Source: Rhypophila decipiens
Taxonomy: Eukaryota; Ascomycota; Sordariomycetes; Sordariales; Naviculisporaceae
Direction of reading: 5' to 3'
Assembly (NCBI GenBank): GCA_033297075.1
Contig: MU858127.1
Span: forward strand, 62,001 to 126,000
Length of the DNA stretch: 64,000 bases
Of this stretch, positions 12,406 to 25,588 are shown in pieces. The position numbers were made by a program, and so were the translations under genes. Below the pieces are notes generated by a model that saw only the letters and a program-made list of their open reading frames with translations, did not search any database and was not told the DNA's origin. The first letter of the stretch is position 1. The number at the start of each line of letters is the position of its first letter.

Positions 12406-12615
12406 TGGTGAGGCCGATGGCGGTGGGCAGACAACTGTCTTGCTGCATTAGCATTGTCGTGTTGTCGACAACATCAACGACGCGCTGGGCGAGAAATGAG
12501 CGACAAGTGCAAAATATTTCTGCTGTTGCCAGACAGACAGCCTCACATCACCAACAAGTCTCCTCGTGTTTTCTTCTCCGCATCGCGCCTCGTAAGCCAC
12601 GAAGTACAGTGAAAA

Positions 12616-12715
12616 AAAAATGGTTTAGCGTCTCTTTGAGTAGCGTGTCATCCTTAGTGCAGGGGCCATGCTAATCTTCTCTGTATCGTTTCAAATTGAC
12701 CAATTGCCCGAAGGC
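12616..12715 (-). ncRNA. U6: U6 spliceosomal snRNA
   Basis: Read on the minus strand, the sequence begins with a GCC-TTCG-GGC hairpin (12715-12706). It continues with the conserved GGTCAATTTGAAACGATACAGAGA block containing the ACAGAGA box that pairs with the 5' splice site. Then come GATTAGCATGGCCCCTGC and AAGGATGACACGC, which form the U4/U6 and intramolecular stem-loop regions. It ends in a T9 run (12620-12612), a Pol III terminator. The core is contiguous, so there is no intron of the kind seen in S. pombe U6. A TATATAAA box on the minus strand lies at 12776-12769. The exact 5' end is inferred from the hairpin. Confidence 0.95.
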
Positions 12716-13274
12716 GAAGAAAAAAAAGAAAAAAGAAAAAGTTGCAAGAAGGAGCGAGGGAAGCGACGTTTATATAGCTGGCTGGCTGGCACGTGCACTG
12801 TTGCTGGATGAGTCATGGTTGGGTGGAGTCGGGGGACGGAAAAACTTTGAGTTTGGGCCAAAAAGGGGCTGGGTTGTGGTGGGGCCTGGAAGCCTGAGGC
12901 TTGTTGTTAGCGTTTTCTAGGCTTCTAGCAGTCAGCCTGTGGCGTTCGACGATATCGAGCGGTCTCGTAATACACCCACGCCGGCGCTGAGTCTCCGTTC
13001 GTGCTGCCTTGGAGGGAGTCACAAGCGAGTCTATCTTGAAATTCCTCCAGGCACGAGGCAGTTTGTTGATTCCCTGGCTTCAATGTCCGTGCAAGGCGGC
13101 CGGGCTGCCTCTCAGCTGCTCTACGGGATAGCATCTGCACGAGAGCAGCAAGCCTTCGGGGCGAGTTAATGATATGGGATCGCGTGTATAGATAATAAGG
13201 CATTCCCTCTCGATAGAGCCTCTTGATGACCAGCTGTAGAATCACCATTCTCGTTGAATTCTATACGAGCAGAG
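12716..13274. other. intergenic; U6 upstream region
   Basis: It contains the A/G-rich tract just upstream of U6 (12717-12740) and the U6 TATA box at 12769-12776. Nothing else is supported. Confidence 0.5.
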
Positions 13275-13955
13275 ATGTTATCACGCGAAGCTGTTGTCTC
13301 CCTGCGACCGCCGCTGCACATTGGGCTCAGCCAGGAGCACTTTGCATGTCCCCAGAAGCAGTGGCTCGCTGGAAAGTGGCACATCTCGCACTCTACGCAC
13401 CCGGAGCGGTACTCGGGCAATGGGGGCTTGTCTCCCGTTGTCGTGGTCTCTACATGGGACTCGGAGTCATCGACAGGGAGCGCATCAGGTAAATGACCAT
13501 TCTAGAGTCTGGCAGGCATGGTTTCCCCTCTAATATGATCCTGAACTTAATCAGCCCAAGACCAGGAGAAGATCACGACAGTATTCCCCGAATTTACCAA
13601 CCCAGACTCCCCCACCGTCTTATTCCTCATCGACAAAAGCATAACTCGCAAGTGGGACATACTGGCGTGGGGAAAAGAAGGACAACTCGAGTCGTGGATG
13701 ATCGAGGACGGAAGCGGGTGGATCAGCGACACATCGGGCGAGGCGCGCGCCGACTGGAGGAACAGCTACGTCGTGGTGTTCCTAGACGATACGGTCGACC
13801 AGGTCACGAACGGTATCGAGATATGGGAGCGCTTTGGGCCGACGAGGCCGTTGAGCGACGAGACGGTGGGCAAGATTCGGGATGCATTTGGGCAGGTTGG
13901 ACGTCGAGGAGAGTTTGGGGAACTTGTTGAACGGCTGAAGCCTGTTAGTTCGTAG
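13275..13955 (+). CDS. hypothetical protein, possibly lipocalin-like
   Basis: Two exons (13275-13488 and 13555-13955) joined across a 66-nt GTAAAT...CAG intron give 204 residues in one frame. No signal peptide or membrane segment is visible. Near residue 33 the sequence W-L-A-G-K-W-H-I-S-H-S recalls the G-x-W motif opening lipocalin-like domains. It is followed by alternating hydrophobic strands (TVLFLIDKS, KWDILAWG, SYVVVFLDD), which suit a beta-barrel. The last 60 residues are helical and charged. The start is the first ATG of the open frame; the upstream extension would use only TTG. The exon structure is well supported, but the fold is a guess from a short motif. Confidence 0.65.
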
Positions 13956-14494
13956 GAGTCTTTGGGCAGTTAATAAACCTTCCGTTAAAACGTAGACGAC
14001 CAATGAGTTGAAGCGCTGAGACTTTCCAAGCAAATCGCAAACTTCGTGCTGGATATTGTCTTGGGAGAGTTTATGCTCCTGACGGGCCGCAAAGCCAAGG
14101 AGAGCCGCCCAGCCGCCAGCCCTAGGCGTGGAAAGCAACAGGGATCGCCCTATCTTTCAGCTATCAGCCAAGTAAACCGTTGCGCTACCTTGTGGTGCCG
14201 TTGCGACCTCAGCTCCAGCACCGCATTTCCGACTTCAAGCTGCGACAAAGAAGTCCGCAATCGACGAGCATTATAACACAATTCCGCATTCAGCATTCGA
14301 CTACGTCTAGTAAACTTGACTCAGTATCAATCTCAGGTCACAACTTATTGCAGCCATCACAGACTTCGAGGCCAGCCGGGATCGAATCTACTCTGTCAGC
14401 TCCTTCGCGACTCCAAGTCGGCTCTGTTTATGGACACAGCCCTTGGACGGCCGATGCGACAACCGCACCAATATACAAACAATCGCCAGACATC
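13956..14494. other. short intergenic region
   Basis: It separates two plus-strand genes. No clear promoter motif or extra coding sequence is seen. Confidence 0.5.
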
Positions 14495-15279
14495 ATGTCT
14501 AAAATACGAATATCTCTAGTCGGGGTGCTCCTGGCGGTGCTCCTGTCGCTCTCATCCGTTGTATCGGCTGCCTGTACGTGTGCTCTCTCTCGTTCACCGA
14601 TCCCGAGCAACCTCTATCTACACTTGGCCGGCGCAAACGATCATCGTCTCTCGCTCAAACTAAAACCAACTTGCTAACCTCCTCCCTTCCATACTGTATA
14701 GCCTCCACCAGATTCTGCAAATGCACCTGCTTCAAAACCAGCACCATAATCGAGCTAAAACCACACACCAACGACCCCAACGACCCCTCGCTCAAAAAGC
14801 CCGATGACAATAAATCACCCGCCGCGCCGTCAACCTTGCCTGCTTCCTCGCCAGGAAACACCGACCGCGACCCATGCAAACAGTGCAACATTGCTTTCTG
14901 CCTCTCCCAGACTTTACCCGACTGCAAAGAGGCGGATCCGGAGCGAGACGTCAAGACGTTTTGTTTCCAGCGGGACCGGACAGAGGATCAGGTTATCGTC
15001 TGGGCTTTTATACTGGGCACGCTTGGGTTACTTGGTTGGGCTGGGTTGAGGGCTTTGATTGATGCGCGGGATCGCAAGTATTTGGCTGATGCTGGTGCGC
15101 AGGCTGGTGGTGCTGGGCAAGGACAACAAGGTCTGCCGTTTAATTCGACCGGGCCAGAGACGGGGACAGGGACGGCTGGTGGGTTGTGGCAAAGGATTAT
15201 GGGGATAGGCAGCGGCGGAGGAGGAGCAGGACATGCAAGAGGCGGGACGTATGCGCCGTTGGACGATACTGGTCGCTAG
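14495..15279 (+). CDS. type I single-pass membrane protein with Cys-rich lumenal domain
   Basis: Exons 14495-14573 and 14702-15279, split by a 128-nt GTACGT...TAG intron just after the signal peptide, give 218 residues. Residues 1-26 are a signal peptide. A lumenal segment follows with FCKCTCF, then CKQCNIAFC, LPDC and FCFQRD. A single transmembrane helix lies around residues 130-152 (VIVWAFILGTLGLLGWAG). The cytosolic tail is rich in Gly and Gln. The arrangement is that of a conserved small fungal membrane protein, and the CxC and CxxC motifs suggest disulfides or metal binding in the secretory pathway. I cannot name a characterised homologue with certainty. Confidence 0.8.
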
Positions 15280-17329
15280 GATAATACTGGATCGGGTTGA
15301 TGGATGGAACTTTATGGTTGTAAAGTTGACCTCGACAGAGGGATATCCTTAGCGGTTGGAGAGAATAGGCACTACAATTTTACGAACACAGTTGCTGGAC
15401 ATGATAAGCTTGCGTTGGATTGCCGTTTGGCAGGGTATGAATGGTACTTGCTAAGTAAGTATCCTATGGATCAAATAATATTTATGAACTACCCAAGTCA
15501 CGATGATGGCGGCCACAGGTCATGACACCTCTCCTAGATCCCTTCTTGGGTTCTTCCTCTCATGATCCACATGTTGACCACCCCAGGTCGACGGCAGTAG
15601 GTACCCATAGCCTGAACGATAGAAGATGAGATCTTCCCACTGGCTTGATCGTCGAACCTGACAGTCGAAGACGGAGCTTTTCTGAATGCTCGCCTTCAAG
15701 TGGGACGCTGAAAGGAATAGCGAAGAAGAGCTTCCTCCTTTCCCAGGCCGTCCCTGTCTTGTTGGGCGCCACCGACCAAGACACGGCGCCTAGTTGGGGC
15801 GGGGGGAACGATGTGGTGTCCACATACTATATCCCCCATATTATTAGCTTCTTGCTAATACCACATACAGCCACCATCAAAGAAAAGTGTATTCCAGCTA
15901 CTGGATCTTTGGGACAATGGGGTGACGAACCTTATCAAGGGAGCCCTCATCGACAGCCCGACAAATGGGCTTTCGATGAGTATAGAGCATCACCAGTCTT
16001 TTGACAATGCACATATTACAGTATATCCCGATTATCGAACTGTTGACCCTGAGAAATACTGGGTCAAACCCTGGTTGGCAGGGGGGCATACTTGCCACGA
16101 AACGTTCAAAAAGAAAATCAGCTTCGCAGATACAACAACAGACTCTACAAACAAACCAACAACACCGTCGCGACGATTACTTTTTCTCAGAGCATCAGCT
16201 AATCGCATCCTATGGGATGCATTTATCTGTGAAAGGGGGGGGGGGGGGGGGGCGAATAACTGGAATGACTGGGATAGTTGGGATAATGATATATCCAACA
16301 TGGCGCGAGGAATCCTGGAAGGGGGGAGATCTGTGGTATCACTTGGTCGTTGGTCGATGTGGCGATGTGCTTGTCAGGGGTCGATGCTGACCCTGGCCGA
16401 CGTCTTCGACCACATCCTTCCAATCGGAGACTGCATTCTCGTCCTAGTTGCTGTTGTTGTCAACTTGCAGGAACTCGGGGATCCACAGCGGTAACCCGAG
16501 TTTCACGGCGTCCTTCAAGGCCTTATCTCTCGTTTCTGTTCCTCGTAGGAGTCTGGTCTATGTTTGTCCGCCGATACAATCTGACTGCAACAGCTTCATA
16601 CCAAATCCAGGGCATTGGATGACGATCGGGTGGGCAAGCGCTCTCTCCTGTCGAAGGAAGTCCTCTCTGGCTTGTACGCACCCTGGGGTTGGGAACGACA
16701 GACGGGGAGTATGACTTGTCTGATGTTGTGCGCGCCTTGCTGTCTGGAGAAGGTGTTTTTGTAGAAGGCGTCAAGAGTTGTAGAGGGAAAGTTGTATTGA
16801 TAGTCAATAAATAGTCGTCAGTGGCCAAGACGGTGCTCCAGCCACTTGGAGAGTAGAATGTTCCTTGAATGAGCAATTGATATCTTCCGAGACATGTACT
16901 AAGTAAGAGTGAGAGGTGAACTTGATTGCCTCCGCTGCCAGACAGTGGTTTGCAACTGGCTGGCGGTGCAATGGTTCGACTCAACTACAAGGAGAGAGGC
17001 CGATATCATAAGCACAAAGAAAGATCGAAAGTTTTTTATATAGATCTAACGCTGCTGGAACCACCCCGCCACGCCGCGGCAAGCAAAATAATCTTGCCCT
17101 TAACTTTTATGTTTTCCCCATGTGAATGTTGAAGATATCCCGACCTTATCCATATGCCCTCCAAACAACGAAAAAGCCCGTGCAAGAAATGTAAACCCAC
17201 TAGACAGATGGTCTATGTACATGGTTGAAATGCCAAATCGGAGGATACTGCACCAATGCCGCGCGTACGCCGCCGCAATCTGGGCCAATATCTCAAAGAC
17301 TGATGAGCTGAGGTCCAGGAACGCTTCTC
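15280..17329. other. intergenic region with an 18-nt G run
   Basis: No gene is supported on either strand. A G18 homopolymer lies at 16235-16252. Short frames on both strands lack splice support. Confidence 0.45.
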
Positions 17330-17614
17330 CTACTCCTCCTCAACGTGATCAGACCATATGACCTCGTACCCCAGTGACTCTTCATCAGCCCCCTCAGAGT
17401 CTTCCCGCTGTATCAAAGTCTCCTCCTCGCAATCAGGATCAAAATGCACTTCAAAATCTCCTTCTCCGTCCATGTCCACATCAGAGTCCTCAGCAGGGTC
17501 CTCCTCCACAGAATTCAAGTGATGGAAACAGACCCCCCGGGACGGAGACCAAGGAATCACCTCATCGTCCAAAAGAAATAGCGGACCACACTCGCTACAA
17601 TAAAGTTGAGAACC
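17330..17614 (-). other. in-frame open extension after the DAHP synthase stop codon
   Basis: Directly after the TAG at 17617-17615 the same frame stays open for 94 codons. It encodes YCSECGPLFLL, then VIPWSPSRGVCFHHLNSVEE, then a strongly acidic tail ending in EEE and TAG at 17332-17330. The composition looks like real protein, not UTR. The possibilities are stop-codon readthrough giving an extended isoform, an alternative 3' exon (the stop itself ends in AG), or the last exon of another gene. The first in-frame ATG leaves only about 50 codons. Confidence 0.45.
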
Positions 17615-19027
<1,413 letters not shown>

Positions 19028-22000
19028 TTTGTCGACCACGGGACGTTGACAGGGGAATTGGGAGAGTTCAAGAACCAGATCTGGCCAGGGAAGAAAGGGC
19101 TTAGTCCGGACAAATGCGAATGAGGTTGCTGTCAGGGACTCTGCTGTCGTTGCTCTTGCCGGGTTGGGGGCACACAGACAAGAAAGGGGCGGCGGATTAT
19201 AATTCTCGTGCCACCGGAGATTGGAGGTTGAGCGTCGAGGAGGACGAGGTAAAAGTGTGAAGTGAGGAAGCAAAGGTTGAGCTCAAGTATGGACGGGAGG
19301 ATTCCTTTGTGCGATACCGGCCAGACCTTGCCCAAGAAACAAGTAAAGGTGCAGTTTCAGGGAATTTATCTGCGGATTTGAGGTCAGTCAACTTTTCGTC
19401 TGCAGAGGCAGAAAGGAACAAGATGACATGGGCTATGCCGCTATGGCATGGATCGCCTTCACCGTTGGTGGAAGCAAAGGGTGAGGAAGCTCTAGAACAG
19501 CTGCCAATTCAACCTTCAATGGGATGACCGCCCAAGGTGGGACTTCCCGTACAACATGAGCTCAAGGGGGCAAAAGTGAAAGGGGGCGACCAATTACGGT
19601 TCAGCCCAGTCGCGGGAGGACGGGGTGCACGAGGCTTACAACAAAGATGTCGAGGAACAATACTGCTGCCACGAGGGTAATTCTTTGTGGTTAGATCTAG
19701 TATTGTTGCTGGACCGAGATGGAGGTTGGTTTATGAAAGTGGTGTTCGAGAAGAAAATATCAACTGTCAACCGTCGACGTCTTGTTAGTGACTCAGACGA
19801 CCAGTCACCGTCGCGGAGCAAGAGACGTTACCCCTCGGTGGGGGCTGCCGAGGGGAGGTTTATTGTTCTGCAGTCAGGCTCCTATCCGTAACCCTACCCC
19901 CTATCCGAGCGGTGTAAAGTACATATCTGTCATCATTTCTGACCTTGGTCAACATGCATTTATAATCAGCTACAGTGTATAAATGTTGATTTGTGACCAT
20001 TCCTGACCCATTCCTTGGTGCCATGCCCTGAATACGGTATCACTCCGAGTATTTTGAGTAAAGGGTTTCAATGGACCTGATACCTAAAACATGCAATGTC
20101 ATTGGACAGCCGTCGAGCTGTAAAAAACGGCCCGGACCCCGCTATAAAAATTTCAAGGCATGGTATGATGGTGTCGGGGACGTACCTACTTTGCCCCGAG
20201 CCTTTAAGAAGCGGGGGAGGGGCGGTTTGGGCGCTGCGGGAGGATTTTCTCTCTTCCATCTTCCTTTTTCAGACAGCTGTTGATGGTTGATCTGACGAGC
20301 TTGTTCTCACCGCCTTTGCTAGGCGATCCTCCATGATCTTTCATGCGGGCCTTCCTTCTTGCCCATTCGAGAACCGCTGGCTCGACCTCGTGGCTTTCCG
20401 CTTGCTCTTTGCTTCAACTCGATGCAAAGAAGGGGAGGCCGCCCTGATGACCACGCCCAACCGGAGCACAATTATTGAACATCTAGAAGACGGAAGAATG
20501 TTGGAAGATGCTAGATGTTTGTTCCCTCCCAACTATATGCACAATTCCTTTCATCCATCCATCTCAAGTTTCCACCCCCGTGGCGTTGGAAACGACTTGA
20601 GCACTTGGAGGAGGAGCGGGAGACTTTCCTCCCATTGGTCAGCTCACGCGTTGAGATCAAGGGTTTGCAAGATGGTACCTTGACGTCCCGGAACCGTCCC
20701 ACGGGCCTGCCCAGTCTTTGTGTGTTATGAAAGGTAAGAGGAGGAAGGGAGCGCATATGGATCTTCGTTCTCTGGTCTAGAAGAGGACAGTACCAAGCAA
20801 GAAGGAGCCATCTTCCCAGGCCCGGAGAATAAGGCATCAAAATCCCTGGTTAGCGATTTCGGCATTGTTGAGTCCCGGATCGTTAGCTCTGGTCGGTGCC
20901 GGGAATCTGCGTCACTGTTCGTCTTCGAGAAGACCAAGAGAAGGACAGGATCAGACCATAATTAGTCTTGCTGTGAGGCGCTGTACGACTGTGAGATGAA
21001 TCTGTATGCTAATATGTCTTGTGTCTTGCATCAGGTTATACCATGATGTCCACATCCACGGCCAGTAATCGAGATCGGAGAGAGACACAGAATGCGGAAC
21101 TGCAAGGCAGGTAGGAACGAACATCTGGGTATTGTACATGTCGCTGCGTTAGTTGGCAGGTATCCGCTTTTACCTGGCCGCCGTTCCGGGGCCGTACCGG
21201 GTCTTGAAAGTCACAGAGGAAAGCTCCTGCCGCTATCCATATCATGCAGTACCACGATGTGACAAGATCCGATCCGCGATCTCGAGCTTGGTGCTTGCCA
21301 TGCTCTCGAGGATTGCCATGTTTGGTCACAGCAATTCAATTTGCCCTGCTCTTGAGCAGAGGCCGCCAACTCAATGTTTGCCAATCTGATCAAGTTCAGA
21401 CAGATATATAAGCATTACTTGTGATAAAGTGATTTTGCGGCCTCGAGGTCGGGTCACGGCTGCTCGGGAGGATCAATAAACGTCACGTCAACTGGGGGTA
21501 GTCGAGGCTGGTCCCTGGAGCTGGTTGCCTCTTTCTTGAGATTCTGTGCCTCCAACACCATGCGCCATTGTTTGTCTATTGCCCCGTTTGTATCTCAAGT
21601 TGTCGGAAGGTATTTGTGTTGGACAATGCGAATGGGGGCCAAAAGTTGTCTCCCGTCAGGCGTGTCGTTCGGGTCAGCTAGCGAGGCCGGCGAGGTCTGG
21701 CGGCCACATGCAAGAAATCGTGATTAGCATCAACGTAGTATCCCGCAGTCTAAACAAAACCAGACGCGGCGATGGGGAAGTGAAGCCCCGTCCGTCCCTC
21801 TGCATGGTCGTGTCTTGAAGCAATTCTGAAACCATCTCTCTGCTCTATGGGTCCTGGGCCACTCGCTGAACAGTGAGAAACACAAGCAGCTTTCCAGCGA
21901 CTCGGTGCACTGCGCGAGGGATCCACACAAGGGGGTCCCTGCGCACCCTGCAACCTGCAAGATAGGCTGGGCATGGGGTTGGTGTTGAAAGTCGGGGAGT

Positions 22001-23050
22001 TTTGTTGCATTGATTGAGCGATTGTCACCTTTTTCTTCAGCTGAGGAGAACGGGGCATGCTGCATGAAAACAGAGACAATATGGGACATTCTAGCCAGCC
22101 ACCCAAAGACCAGCCTTCGTTATTCAACAACCGCAGTAATAACCTTTTGGAGCTTTGTTTGAATCATTTTGGGGTCGAATTGAGCTTTTACAAGTCTGAT
22201 TCGCCCCAGTTTTGTTTCGTCTCATGCGGCCACTGGACGAGTATTCACGCCGCCCTGGTAGCTCTGGCCCGACGGCAAGACCCTGGACCATGCCGCATCT
22301 GACGTCGATTCTCCCCGCCCTCCGACCCGACAGTGTGACCTGCGCGCCTAGCCTAGATAGGGATTGATTGGGGGCTGCTGCCTCAGCCTTCATTCAGCAC
22401 CTTTCTTCGCGCTTGTTTCTCCGTGTCTTTGAAAGCCATTTGCTCGAGATTCACCACACCACACACGATGGCGATACTTGCTTAATTGTTATTCTTCATT
22501 CATCGACTGCATTCGCTAACATTCATCACCGCTTGTATTCTGGAGCTAGGGACGACAGCATCTTATCTCAGGGGCACTGATACATGTCCATGTACATCTA
22601 ATTCCGATTATCGCTTCATCCCAGGAAATTCAGTCCGTCTTTCAGCCCTTCCGAACACCAGGCCAGACAACCCGACCAACCCCGACTGTGACTTTCTCGT
22701 CCACTTTGCTACCAAGCTTTGAACTCTGTTCTGCCCTCTTAATATCCGGTGACCGGTCCCGCGCTTTTGGCTTCTTCTCGATCTGCGCAGGAGAAAGATC
22801 CATTCCTCCCCGAGGGAACCATCGTCACAGTCTCTCGAGAACCGTAGCTCAAGAGAAAAGGGATCAAACAAAGGACCAGACGACATAGCCGAATCACAAC
22901 TAGAGTCTGCTCGAGCTGGGAGATTTAATCCATCTCACCAGAATTGCTTCTTTCACCTCCCAATTTACTTAACAATACTTGCTCATTCACGTTGCATTCT
23001 CAAGTACATCTTCACAGCTTGCCATTGCTTTGCCCGCTTCCGTCTCCAAG
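19028..23050. other. 4-kb intergenic region
   Basis: Frames up to about 125 codons exist on both strands. None shows coding composition, splice consistency or a recognisable domain. It includes the upstream regions of the DAHP synthase gene (left) and the hypothetical gene at 23051 (right). Confidence 0.45.
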
Positions 23051-24116
23051 ATGAATCAGGTGTGGCCAGAGGCAGCGCGAAAGCGAGGCCGGGAAGATGA
23101 CCCTTCAGAGGCCTCTCCGGGTGGGACAATGGGTTTCACGGAACACCGATCTGTAAGTCTCGACGGGCCCTTCTGGCTTGCCTTGTGCTAACCTGTCCTG
23201 GCAGAAACGTCTCCAAGGACTGCCGTTGCGATCATCACCGTTTAAGAGGATGGCTGACGCCCCGACTTTTCCCCCGACCGCATACCGAGACTTCAGCTTG
23301 CCAGAACCCCCGCGCGTTATGACCCCAGGACCCTCTCCTTCAGGAGAGATGGGGCCTCTTGAGGAATGGGCCGACGAGCCCGAGCTAGTGTCACACGGCT
23401 CATCGTCGATGATGGACGCCTCGGGAGACCTGGACATGATGGACGTAGAACCCTCAGAGCAGTACACCAACATGTCAGACCAGAACCATCTAGAACCTGG
23501 ACCGTCTCAGCCCGACGCCACCGGCGCAAGCATTTCTGGTCGAATGCCGACGCCGATTCAGTGCAGCTTTGCTCAGCAAGTACGAGGCAACAGCTGGAAC
23601 AATGAAGCCCCGATGCTACCCAGCACACCCCAGCGACCGTCGGGCCTCATGGGATACGAAAGCGTACCACGATCTCTCGACGGCCCGGCTGCAACAGCGC
23701 AGGTTATGGCAGACTGGAGCCATGTCCAGAACCGGCGTCTCCCCTCCCCTATTAGTGAGAGCGGAGGTGAAGACAGCCCGCCCATCATCTTGGACTCATC
23801 GCCCTTCCAGCAGGCCACAGGCGGACACCTGAGCCAAGTTGTGCACCATCACCCCATGCTGTCCACCCTTCCCAGCGGGTCAAAGAGCTGCAGCCCAACC
23901 TCTCCTCACGAAAATGCCGAGTGGTCATCCATGGCTGATGGGTCCTCTCCACTCCCAACTAGTCGAAAGGGCCATACCCGGTCCAAGCATACCGTCAATT
24001 CCTGGACCGCCCTGCAGCCCGGCATGAAGCGGTCCTTCTCGATAGGATACCGAAATGACTGCGAGAAATGCCAGGCGAGAGTCCCCGGCCACTTCAATCA
24101 TATCATCCTCTCTTAG
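23051..24116 (+). CDS. conserved fungal hypothetical protein, disordered, with C-terminal Cys motif
   Basis: Two exons (23051-23152 and 23205-24116; 52-nt GTAAGT...CAG intron) give 337 residues. The protein is mostly Pro/Ser-rich and disordered. A basic KRGRE near the N-terminus and the segment KRLQGLPLRSSPFKRM could be a nuclear localisation signal. Only the last 30 residues look folded: KRSFSIGYRNDCEKC, then RVPGHFNH, a short CxxC...H arrangement that may bind zinc. The ATG at 23051 is preceded by a long leader. I do not know a function; the terminal motif is the part to search with. Confidence 0.8.
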
Positions 24117-25588
24117 GTAGACGAGCATGGTATTCTTCGTCACGAGCTGGAGACTCCGCGGACTCGAGTCAACACGATCCGACAAGCGATCGGCGACGGT
24201 TATTATGCCGACGACGACGTGTTCGGTTCCGTCATGCATTCCGGTCTTTGAGATCTTTTTTCTGGAGTTTGGCCCGCTATCTATGTATCCGCACAACAGC
24301 GCGTGGCGGCCTATGGTGACGACTCCAACCGCGGCACTCGTCATCAAACACAAACTCTGCATGGTTCATGTTTATAAGGTTCATTTTGTCATGGGTGGTG
24401 GGCAGGCAAGGCAAGGCGCCACAGGCGTTATCTGATTTTATACACACCACAGCGAAACCGCATCAATCTCTATTTTTCTTTTCTTTGTCAATACCATTGA
24501 TTGCCAGGCAGGCAAACAGCAGCGCACGTTTTGGTTTTCTCACTGGGTCAGGCAAGGCATTTGTGGAGTTTTTGTTTTATATATACCTAGGTACCTACGT
24601 AACTGTTTAGTTGTTGTTTTAATTCGAGCTGATAGCTTTTTTGTCCATCTTGTCTTGAGTCATCTAACGCATTCACAAATTCAGTAGTAATGACCGACCC
24701 AAAGAATGTGGGACGGAGCCACCCATCCATCCACATACCACTGAGCCGAGCACGCCTTTAGGTGATGTGCATGCCATCTTTTGGCCGTGTGGTTCAGTGG
24801 TTTAGTTCATCAAAGAATACGCCATGCTCACCCTCTGATGACGATAGAGGTGTGGATACCAGCAATGCCCCTAGGAGATTATCACTGTCATTTGAGAGAT
24901 GGAGTTTTTGCAGTAGCCAGTATATAGACCGAATAACTCATGATTCTAGTATATACAGAAAGTACAGTAGATAGACAGATAACCCTAACCCGGGCACCGA
25001 TCAATGAGTGATGCCATATACGCCGTCCCAGACGAAGTTCCAAAAATACACAGATGCGATGAGTTGGCCGGCTCGTTAACCATGAGCAAGTAATCCTTCT
25101 TTGCAGTGTCTTTTTTCTCCTTTTCTTTTTTTACAACAATGTTATTATTTGTACAGGTCTCAAAGGACCTCACACTGCTCTTACAGCCCCATACATGTCC
25201 ATGCAGGACGTTCATCGCCCCTGGCATGTTTCCTCAATGATGGTGCAGGACCCTTGCTCTGTCCTGCCCGCATGGCAATTCAAGGTCAAGTGCGGTGTAG
25301 GTACCACCTTCTTCGACGGTTGTCTTGTTCAGTTGATGGCATGGTAGCTCGTCGAGGAATGATCAGTCGCATCCACCAGTCGAGCTGTCGGGCTATCTTG
25401 ACCAGCTACCGGAAGGGTGTTTGTTATTCGGGGCCATCGGGGCTGGCGTTGTTCCAAGAAGAAAAGAGGCAAGGATGTGTGTGGTTGCCGTGCGTGCTGT
25501 CTGCACCGCTACCCCCCAGCCTACTCTCGCTTCAAGTCGAACCTGACACAGACCCAACGTCCCCTAGTTCCCCCTCCCGAACCAGCCT
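24117..25588. other. intergenic region between convergent genes
   Basis: It holds the 3' flanks of the genes at 23051 (+) and 25589 (-). Two TAACCC units occur at 24981-24992, too few to be a telomeric tract. No gene is supported. Confidence 0.5.

Larger units (their letters stand above)
10969..12615. other. intergenic block with palindrome and dispersed repeats
   Basis: No gene is supported. The block holds the 28-bp palindrome at 11490-11517 and five copies of a short motif between 11656 and 12405, listed separately. Confidence 0.5.

Noticed and set aside
16235..16252. G18 homopolymer
   Set aside because: An isolated run with no partner G-tracts forming a G-quadruplex; may be a sequencing slip like the 50-kb tract.
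20333..20683. 116-codon plus frame in the 4-kb gap
   Set aside because: No homology-like motif, and neighbouring frames are equally open; unsupported.
24981..24992. Two TAACCC telomere-type units
   Set aside because: Only two repeats and no adjoining subtelomeric structure.
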